Positions 1 to 5,256 of a stretch of 5,256 bases of DNA are shown piece after piece; the first letter of the stretch is position 1, and each line of letters opens with the position of its first letter. The position numbers and the translations under genes were made by a program. This stretch comes from Bacteroidales bacterium (GTDB lineage Bacteria; Bacteroidota; Bacteroidia; Bacteroidales; UBA932). Below the pieces are notes generated by a model. That model was not told the origin of the DNA. It searched no databases and was given only the letters and a program-made list of their open reading frames with translations. Location of the stretch: positions 1-5,256 of the forward strand of contig JAFZLP010000057.1 in NCBI GenBank assembly GCA_017551405.1, given 5' to 3'.

Positions 1-2644
1 CAACAACGAGCCTTACAGGGTCTCTTTCTGGGGAGATGAAGTCGAGGATATCAAGGTATTCGACCCCAACACCCAGATGTCCAGGGAAGAGGTGGAAAAG
101 ATAGGGGTGGTGTCGAACCTGCTGGCGGAAGACAACGAGAACGGAAGGAGCATAACTGAAATCCTGCCGGCGAAAACCCTCGTCTGGCTCGACTCCTCCG
201 ACGTCTATAAAGACAGGGGCTTCTTCGAATCCCTTATGCCCTTCAAGAGGGTATATACCGACGTTCCCCTGGAAGACCGGGACAAACCCGCCATAACTTT
301 CAGCATCTCTCCGCAGCCTTCCTTCAACAAGAACTTCGACCTGCTTTCCGGCGACATCCGCACCCGCATCGAAAACAACTACAGGGTATACATCTACGGC
401 GAGAAGGAATCCCAGCTCGAAAGGGTGAAGAGCATCCTTTCCATGGACGGCGGGGTGCTGCCCGAATTCGTCAAGGGAAAGAACATCCACGCGGGCTTTA
501 TCGATGCTGAAGACAGGATCTGCTGCTACACCGACCACGAGATTTTCGACCGCTTCCACAGGGTTCGCATGCGCCGCAGCGTGGAAAAGACGGAACAGCT
601 GACACTCAACGACTTGAATTCCTTCAATATAGGCGATTACGTGGTTCATATCGACCACGGCGTGGGAGTGTTCGGCGGCCTGGTGAAGATGTACGACGAC
701 AAGGGCCGCGCCAAGGAAGTGGTGAAAATCCTCTACCGCGACGGCGACGTGGTGTTCGTAAACGTCCATGCCATCAACAAGATATCGCGGTTCCGCTCCG
801 CCGGCGGCGAGCCCCCGAAAATCAACAAACTCGGAGGCAAGACCTGGTCGAACCTGAAGAGCAGTGCCAAGAGCAAGGTAAAGGACATCGCCAAAGACCT
901 CATCAGGCTGTACGCCAAGCGCCGGGCCACCAGGGGTTTTGCCTTCTCCGGCGACACCTACATGCAGGAAGAACTCGAATCGTCCTTCATGTACGAGGAC
1001 ACTCCCGACCAGGAAACCGCCACCCGTGCGGTCAAGCACGACATGGAGGAAAACTTCCCCATGGACCGCCTGATCTGCGGAGACGTGGGCTTCGGAAAGA
1101 CGGAGATAGCCATCCGGGCGGCCTTCAAGGCCGTCAGCGACAGCAAGCAGGTTGCGGTCCTGGTTCCCACCACCATCCTGGCTCTCCAGCATTACAACAC
1201 ATTCGTAGACCGCCTGAAGGGCTTCCCCTGCAGCATCGACTTCGTGAGTCGCCTCAAGACGGCAAAGGAAATCTCCGCAATCAGGGAAAGGCTCGAATCG
1301 GGGCAGACAGACATCATCATCGGCACCCACAAACTGCTCAACCCCGCCTTTAAATTCAAGGACCTGGGGCTGCTGGTGATAGACGAAGAGCAGAAATTCG
1401 GCGTCGCCGCCAAGGAGAAACTCCGCCAGCTGCGGGCCAATGTAGATACCCTCACCCTCACCGCCACCCCGATACCCAGGACATTGCAGTTCAGCCTGTT
1501 GGGTGCGCGCGACCTGTCCATTATCCAGACGCCCCCGCCGAACCGCATCCCCATCCAGACGGAAATCATCCTCTTCAGCGAAGACGAGATCCGCAGCATC
1601 ATCAACTACGAACTAAACCGCCAGGGACAGGTCTTCTTCCTGCACAATAAAGTGGAGGAACTACCCGCCATCGAGGAAATCCTTCACCGCGTGGTGCCGG
1701 ACATGCGCATCTGCGTGGCACACGGACAGATGAAGGCGGAAGAGCTGGAAAACAAGATACTCGGCTTCATCAGGGGAGATTCCGACCTGCTCCTGTGCAC
1801 CACCATAATCGAAAACGGCCTGGACATCCCCAACGCCAACACCATCATCATCAACCAGGCCCAGAACATTGGCCTGAGCGACCTGCACCAGCTCCGCGGC
1901 AGGGTGGGCAGAAGCAACCGCAAGGCCTTCTGCTACCTGATAGTTCCGCCGCTGGTGAGCATCACCGACGACGCCCGCCGGAGGCTGCGCGCAATCGAGG
2001 AATTCAGCGACCTCGGAAGCGGATTCAATATCGCCATGCAGGACCTCGACATCCGCGGCGCCGGCAACCTGCTGGGGGCGGAACAGAGCGGCTTCATCAC
2101 CGAAATGGGGTATGAAACCTACCAGAAGATACTGGAGGAGGCCATGGAGGAACTGGGCGTGGAGACGGGTTCTACCGTAACCCGCGGCTCGAAGGGTGCC
2201 TATGTGGACGAATGTTCCATCGAAACCGACCAGGTGGCGCTCATCCCCGACGACTACATCAACGTCCAGGCCGAAAAGATACGCATCTACAAGCAGCTCG
2301 ACTCCAGTACATCGGAGAAGGAACTGGAACGCTACGCCTCCATCATAGAAGACCGCTTCGGCCCTGTGCCTGAGGAACTTGCGAATCTTTTCGAAGTGGT
2401 CAGGATGCGCAATCTGGGGTCGACCCTCGGCTTCGAGAAGATAATCTTCCGGAACGGGATGCTCATCTGCTTCTTCGTGTCCGACCCGAGGTCGTCCTAC
2501 TATTCTTCCAGCGTGTTCGCGGGCATCATGAAGAAAGTTTCCCCGCCGTTCGCGCTCAAGCAGACGGACAACCGCCTCAAACTAGTCGCCCACGGCATTG
2601 AAAGCCTGCGGGAATCTTACGCCCTTCTGAGCAAACTGAAATGA
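1..2644 (+). CDS. mfd: Transcription-repair coupling factor Mfd, 5'-truncated by the window edge
   Basis: Mfd is a cytoplasmic ATP-driven DNA translocase that removes RNA polymerase stalled at lesions and recruits UvrA for nucleotide excision repair. The frame is open from base 2 and gives 880 codons to the TGA at 2642-2644. The family is usually about 1100-1150 residues, so roughly 200-250 N-terminal residues lie upstream, and the ATG at 77 is internal. The first visible residues (NNEPYRVSFWGDEVEDIKVF) match the end of the UvrB-like module. Next come a CarD/RNA-polymerase-interaction domain (GDYVVHIDHGVG, about 632-667), Walker A GDVGFGKT (1079-1102), motif Ia PTTILA (1166-1183), Walker B DEEQ (1382-1393), TATPIPRT (1460-1483), motif VI QLRGRVGR (1889-1912), the TRG region starting DLDIRGAGNLLG (2042 on), and the C-terminal D7 domain (about 2230-2560). 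All visible helicase motifs look intact. Its stop overlaps the ATG of the sulfatase by 4 bp. Confidence 0.97.
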   Translation, partial: NNEPYRVSFWGDEVEDIKVFDPNTQMSREEVEKIGVVSNLLAEDNENGRSITEILPAKTLVWLDSSDVYKDRGFFESLMPFKRVYTDVPLEDRDKPAITFSISPQPSFNKNFDLLSGDIRTRIENNYRVYIYGEKESQLERVKSILSMDGGVLPEFVKGKNIHAGFIDAEDRICCYTDHEIFDRFHRVRMRRSVEKTEQLTLNDLNSFNIGDYVVHIDHGVGVFGGLVKMYDDKGRAKEVVKILYRDGDVVFVNVHAINKISRFRSAGGEPPKINKLGGKTWSNLKSSAKSKVKDIAKDLIRLYAKRRATRGFAFSGDTYMQEELESSFMYEDTPDQETATRAVKHDMEENFPMDRLICGDVGFGKTEIAIRAAFKAVSDSKQVAVLVPTTILALQHYNTFVDRLKGFPCSIDFVSRLKTAKEISAIRERLESGQTDIIIGTHKLLNPAFKFKDLGLLVIDEEQKFGVAAKEKLRQLRANVDTLTLTATPIPRTLQFSLLGARDLSIIQTPPPNRIPIQTEIILFSEDEIRSIINYELNRQGQVFFLHNKVEELPAIEEILHRVVPDMRICVAHGQMKAEELENKILGFIRGDSDLLLCTTIIENGLDIPNANTIIINQAQNIGLSDLHQLRGRVGRSNRKAFCYLIVPPLVSITDDARRRLRAIEEFSDLGSGFNIAMQDLDIRGAGNLLGAEQSGFITEMGYETYQKILEEAMEELGVETGSTVTRGSKGAYVDECSIETDQVALIPDDYINVQAEKIRIYKQLDSSTSEKELERYASIIEDRFGPVPEELANLFEVVRMRNLGSTLGFEKIIFRNGMLICFFVSDPRSSYYSSSVFAGIMKKVSPPFALKQTDNRLKLVAHGIESLRESYALLSKLK

Positions 2645-2706
2645 AACTGCTGTACGCCCTCACCGGAACCGCCGCCCTCGCCGGCACCCTGCTCCCCACC
2701 TCCTGC
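2641..2706 (+). other. Signal peptide of the sulfatase, lipoprotein type
   Basis: Codons 1-22 encode a short basic n-region (MK), a hydrophobic core (LLYALTGTAALAGTLL) and LPTSC, ending at Cys22 (TGC at 2704-2706). Signal peptidase II processing at Cys22 is the best reading. The proline at -3 is not canonical, so signal peptidase I cleavage nearby remains possible. Confidence 0.7.
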
Positions 2707-4248
2707 AAACGGAACCAGGAGCGCCGCGCCGCGGACGGAAAGAAGTTCAACATAGTATACATCATGTGCGACGACCACTCTTACCAGACGGTGAGCGCGT
2801 ACGACCGCCGCTACATGGAGACTCCCGCCATCGACCGTCTGGCCGAAGAGGGATGCCGCTTTACCAACAGTTTCGTGGCCAACTCCCTGAGCGGCCCCTC
2901 CAGAGCCTGCCTGCTCACCGGCAAGCACAGCCACAAGAACGGATTCACCAACAACGAACACGGCATCTTCGACGGCAGCCAGCAGACCATCCCCAAACTC
3001 CTGCAGGAGGGCGGATACGAAACCGCCATGATAGGAAAATGGCATCTGGTGAGCGAGCCTACCGGCTTCGACTGGTGGGACATCCTCATCGGCCAGGGAA
3101 CCTACTACAACCCCACTTTCGTGCAGAACGGTGACACCCTGGTGCGCTACGGCTACAGCACTGACATCACCACCGACCTGGCCCTGGAGTGGCTGGAAAG
3201 CGGCCGCGACGCATCCAAACCCTTCTGCCTTTATCTGCACTACAAGGCCCCCCACCGCACCTGGATGCCGGACGTGCAGGACCTGGACCTCTTCTCCGAT
3301 GCGACTTTCCCCCTGCCGGAGAATTTCTATGACGACTACTCCGGGCGGGAGGCGGCCGGGCTGCAGGAAATGAGCATAATCAAGGACATGAACCTTGTCT
3401 ATGACCTCAAGATGGCCGATCCTGAAAGGAAGATTCACACCCCGGAGAATCCCGAACTGGAAAGCTGGGGTTACGAGATGTACCTTCCGGTGGGCTCCGA
3501 CAGCATTCCGGGTCACATGAACAGGGCCCAGCAGGCGGCTTGGGACGCGCATTACGGCCCGATAATCAAGGACTTCAAGAAGGCGAACCTGAAAGGGAAC
3601 GCCCTTGCGGAGTGGAAATACCAGCGCTACATGCGCGACTACTGCCGGGTCATCCATTCGGTAGACCGCAACGTAGGGAGGGTGTACGATTACCTCCGCG
3701 ACCACGGCCTGCTGCGCAATACCCTTGTCGTCTACACTTCCGACCAGGGCTTCTTCATGGGCGAGCACGGCTATTTCGACAAGCGGTTCATGTACGAGGA
3801 GAGTTTCCGCACCCCGCTGCTGGTCAGGCCGCCCGACGACCTGCCCCACCGCACCGGCGACATTGCGGAGTTCGTGCAGAACATAGACCACGGCCCCACC
3901 TTCCTCGACCTGGCGGGAATTCCCATTCCCGATGACATCCAGGGAGAAAGCTACCTCCCCCTGCTTGAAGGGGCGGCGCCTGAAAACTGGAGAAAGTCGC
4001 TCTACTACCACTACTACGAATACCCCGCAGAGCACAGCGTGCGCAGGCATTACGGGGTGCGCACGGCCCGTTATTCGCTGATGCATTTCTACAACGACAT
4101 CGACGAATGGGAGCTCTTCGACCTGGAGGCCGATCCGCTCCAGATGAAGAACATCTACGGGCAGCCGGGAACCGAAGCGGTAACGGACAGCCTCAAAAAA
4201 GAGCTTGCGCGCCTGCAGAGGCTCTACGACGACCCCATTTCCCAATAA
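2641..4248 (+). CDS. S1-family serine-type sulfatase, probable lipoprotein
   Basis: This 535-residue protein is a full-length sulfatase that should hydrolyse sulfate esters, probably on carbohydrates, in the cell envelope. The start ATG lies in an ATGA overlap with the mfd stop and is the only one giving a signal peptide: MK, a hydrophobic stretch, then LLPTSC with Cys22. The -3 proline makes the lipobox imperfect, and the following KRNQERR lacks the acidic residues of Bacteroidota surface-export signals, so a periplasm-facing location is inferred. Family residues seen: metal-binding D44-D45; the catalytic motif S84-G-P-S-R88 followed by LLTGK95 and H98; K202 and H205 in KAPHRTW; D368-Q369 in SDQGFFMGEHG; and K381. 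The C-terminus (ELFDLEADPLQMKNIY) is typical of the sulfatase C-terminal domain. Ser84 replaces the more common Cys, so formylglycine must be made by a radical-SAM anSME encoded elsewhere. The HYKAPHRTWMPD and EHSVRRHYGVRT stretches recall mucin-desulfating/GlcNAc-6-sulfatase types, from memory only. The substrate is unresolved. Confidence 0.93.
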   Translation: MKLLYALTGTAALAGTLLPTSCKRNQERRAADGKKFNIVYIMCDDHSYQTVSAYDRRYMETPAIDRLAEEGCRFTNSFVANSLSGPSRACLLTGKHSHKNGFTNNEHGIFDGSQQTIPKLLQEGGYETAMIGKWHLVSEPTGFDWWDILIGQGTYYNPTFVQNGDTLVRYGYSTDITTDLALEWLESGRDASKPFCLYLHYKAPHRTWMPDVQDLDLFSDATFPLPENFYDDYSGREAAGLQEMSIIKDMNLVYDLKMADPERKIHTPENPELESWGYEMYLPVGSDSIPGHMNRAQQAAWDAHYGPIIKDFKKANLKGNALAEWKYQRYMRDYCRVIHSVDRNVGRVYDYLRDHGLLRNTLVVYTSDQGFFMGEHGYFDKRFMYEESFRTPLLVRPPDDLPHRTGDIAEFVQNIDHGPTFLDLAGIPIPDDIQGESYLPLLEGAAPENWRKSLYYHYYEYPAEHSVRRHYGVRTARYSLMHFYNDIDEWELFDLEADPLQMKNIYGQPGTEAVTDSLKKELARLQRLYDDPISQ

Positions 4249-4257
4249 ATGCCGCAG

Positions 4258-4288
4258 TTTGGTTTACCGAAATAAATCGTTAAATTTG
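4258..4288 (+). promoter_or_regulatory. Bacteroidota-type promoter for coaX (TTTG-N19-TAnnTTTG)
   Basis: TTTG at 4258-4261 is followed after exactly 19 bases by TAAATTTG at 4281-4288. This fits the -33 TTTG and -7 TAnnTTTG elements recognised by the primary sigma factor of Bacteroides and relatives. Transcription should begin a few bases downstream, around 4292-4296, leaving a leader of about 20 nt before the coaX ATG at 4315. It sits in the only AT-rich gap of the window, between the sulfatase stop and coaX, which supports a functional promoter. No terminator hairpin with a U-tract is visible in the gap, so read-through from the sulfatase is also possible. Confidence 0.75.
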
Positions 4289-4294
4289 CAGGCT

Positions 4295-4306
4295 GTATAT
4301 ATATAC
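4295..4306. repeat. Perfect 12-bp TA palindrome in the coaX leader
   Basis: GTATATATATAC is identical to its reverse complement. It lies 6 bp after the predicted -7 element and 8 bp before the coaX start codon, so it falls at or just after the expected transcription start. It could be an operator, or simply an unstructured AU-rich leader aiding initiation where no strong ribosome binding site exists (only a weak GGGA at 4307-4310). The sequence does not decide between these. Confidence 0.5.
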
Positions 4307-4314
4307 GGGACACC

Positions 4315-5040
4315 ATGGCAAACCTGGTAATAGAAATAGGCAACACCGCGCTCAAGGCCGCATGGGCCGAGGGGGTCACCCTCGGCAAGACCTTCCGGTA
4401 CCAGGGCGAGAAAACCATGGATTTCATCCTGAGTATCACCGAGAAGGAACGCCCGGATGTAATGGCCGTGGTGTCGGCCAGGCCCATCAGCCCCGCCGAA
4501 GAGGAATCCCTCAGGGCGCAGTGCAACCATCTCATGGTGCTGGACGGCGGCCACCTGGAATATCTCCAGCGCTACGGAATCCCCGAGCACCTGAGCTACG
4601 ACAGGGCCTCCTCCATCATGGCCGTGAGGTATCTGTTCAAGGGCAAGCCCTGCACCATCTTCGATTTCGGCACCACCCTCACCATCGACCTGGTAGATGC
4701 CGACGGCCAGTACCGCGGGGGCAACATCTCCCCGGGCTGCCGCACCAGGTTCAAGGCCCTGAACCGCTACGCAAAGGCACTGCCGCTGGTGAACACGCCC
4801 CAGAAATTCCCGCAGGAAGGCAACTCCCTCCAGAGCTCCATAGAGTCCGGTGTCATTTCGGGCATAATGTTTGAAATCGAAGGCTATATCCGCCAGCTTC
4901 CGGGCAACGTCGTGGTTTTCACCGGGGGCGACGCAATATATTTCGCCAAGCGCATGAAGTACTCGCTGTTCGTAATGAGCAACCTGGTGCTTATGGGCAT
5001 GGCCATCATGACGAACGATTATGTTGAGAAGAACATATAG
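4315..5040 (+). CDS. coaX: Type III pantothenate kinase (CoaX)
   Basis: CoaX phosphorylates pantothenate with ATP, the first committed step of coenzyme A synthesis, in the cytoplasm. The 241-residue length fits Bacteroidota CoaX. ASKHA-type motifs are in order: phosphate-1 loop IEIGNT (residues 6-11), YDR with D96, DFGTTLTID with D117, GGNISPG (135-141) followed by R145-F-K-A-L, ESGVISG (from 177), and TGGDA (203-207). The start ATG is the first in frame after the promoter and places the GNT loop at the usual distance from the N-terminus. One residue is odd: the first motif is normally D-x-G-N-T with a catalytic aspartate, but here it is Glu7 (GAA, 4333-4335). The other two conserved aspartates are present. 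The gene follows its own promoter and overlaps the next reading frame by 20 bp. The family assignment is firm; whether Glu7 alters activity is unknown. Confidence 0.94.
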   Translation: MANLVIEIGNTALKAAWAEGVTLGKTFRYQGEKTMDFILSITEKERPDVMAVVSARPISPAEEESLRAQCNHLMVLDGGHLEYLQRYGIPEHLSYDRASSIMAVRYLFKGKPCTIFDFGTTLTIDLVDADGQYRGGNISPGCRTRFKALNRYAKALPLVNTPQKFPQEGNSLQSSIESGVISGIMFEIEGYIRQLPGNVVVFTGGDAIYFAKRMKYSLFVMSNLVLMGMAIMTNDYVEKNI

Positions 5041-5256
5041 CATACTCGCAGCGGCGCTCCTTGCGGCGTTCTCCCTTCCCGCCTTCGCGCAGAGCGGCGA
5101 ATACTCTTCGTATTCCCCCTACTCCATCTTCGCGGTAGGCAACCTCACGCAGGCGTCCTCGGCGTACAACTACAGCATGGGCGGCGTCGGCGTGGCGTCC
5201 CGCAACCACCGCTATCTCAACACCGTCAATCCGGCCGCCGTCGCAGTCCGCGACTC
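5021..5256 (+). CDS. Exported, probably outer-membrane protein, 3'-truncated by the window edge
   Basis: The frame from ATG 5021 stays open to the window end, giving 78 codons plus two bases. The first 23 residues form a clear signal peptide: MLRRTYS, a hydrophobic core (ILAAALLAAFSL) and PAFA followed by Q24, a good signal peptidase I site. The mature start (SGEYSSYSPYSIFAVGNL) and the stretch YNYSMGGVGVASRNHR, then NTVNPAAV, resemble putative outer-membrane barrel proteins that commonly follow coaX in Bacteroidales. This resemblance is from memory and no domain can be confirmed on this fragment. The start overlaps coaX by 20 bp in another frame, so the two are probably co-transcribed and translationally coupled. 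A role in the outer membrane is inference. Confidence 0.72.
   Translation, partial: MLRRTYSILAAALLAAFSLPAFAQSGEYSSYSPYSIFAVGNLTQASSAYNYSMGGVGVASRNHRYLNTVNPAAVAVRD

Noticed and set aside
77..79. ATG at 77 as the start of mfd
   Set aside because: The frame is open upstream to the window edge, and the residues before the ATG match conserved Mfd sequence (YRVSFWGDE). The gene therefore starts outside the window.
1795..2115. A 106-codon + strand frame within mfd, rich in His, Pro, Arg and Gln
   Set aside because: It overlaps the conserved helicase motif VI and TRG region of mfd in another frame. Its composition is that of an out-of-frame reading of G+C-rich coding DNA.
2617..4245. A 542-codon open frame on the minus strand, antisense to the sulfatase
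   Set aside because: It mirrors the sulfatase almost exactly. The sulfatase reads as a complete family member with all its catalytic residues. The antisense translation shows no recognisable motif and is the usual by-product of G+C-rich codon use.
4249..4314. A terminator between the sulfatase and coaX
   Set aside because: No stem of useful G+C content followed by a T-run was found. The TA palindrome is weak and has no T-tract after it.
4264..5043. A 259-codon open frame on the minus strand, antisense to coaX
   Set aside because: The + strand encodes an intact CoaX with a promoter in the right place. The antisense product is low-complexity in character, matches nothing I know, and would end inside the coaX promoter region.

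Overview
The window is a compact piece of a Bacteroidota chromosome, most likely from a Bacteroidales relative with fairly high G+C (roughly 55-60% by eye). Four lines point there: the only clear promoter has the Bacteroidota form TTTG-N19-TAnnTTTG; starts lack convincing Shine-Dalgarno sequences; the sulfatase is a serine-type S1 enzyme with a lipoprotein signal; and coaX is followed by an exported outer-membrane-type protein. The genus cannot be fixed from the sequence.

Layout, all on the + strand. (1) 1-2644: the 3' three quarters of mfd, the transcription-repair coupling factor. Its N-terminal part lies upstream of the window. (2) 2641-4248: a complete S1-family sulfatase with a lipoprotein-like signal peptide and a serine-type catalytic motif. 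Its ATG overlaps the mfd stop codon in an ATGA junction. (3) 4249-4314: the only intergenic gap, 66 bp, AT-rich, carrying a promoter that fits the Bacteroidota consensus and a perfect TA palindrome just downstream. (4) 4315-5040: a complete type III pantothenate kinase, coaX. (5) 5021-5256: the start of an exported protein with a signal peptide, overlapping the end of coaX by 20 bp and running off the window.

There appear to be two transcription units. The first is mfd plus the sulfatase, a housekeeping DNA-repair gene joined tightly to a carbohydrate-sulfate-removing enzyme. The second starts at the promoter near 4258-4288 and runs through coaX into the exported protein. The sulfatase would need an anaerobic sulfatase-maturating enzyme encoded elsewhere. 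No RNA gene, mobile element, CRISPR array or clear terminator was found. Nothing here looks like an undescribed system. The points most worth checking are the mfd-sulfatase coupling and the Asp-to-Glu change in the first conserved motif of CoaX.
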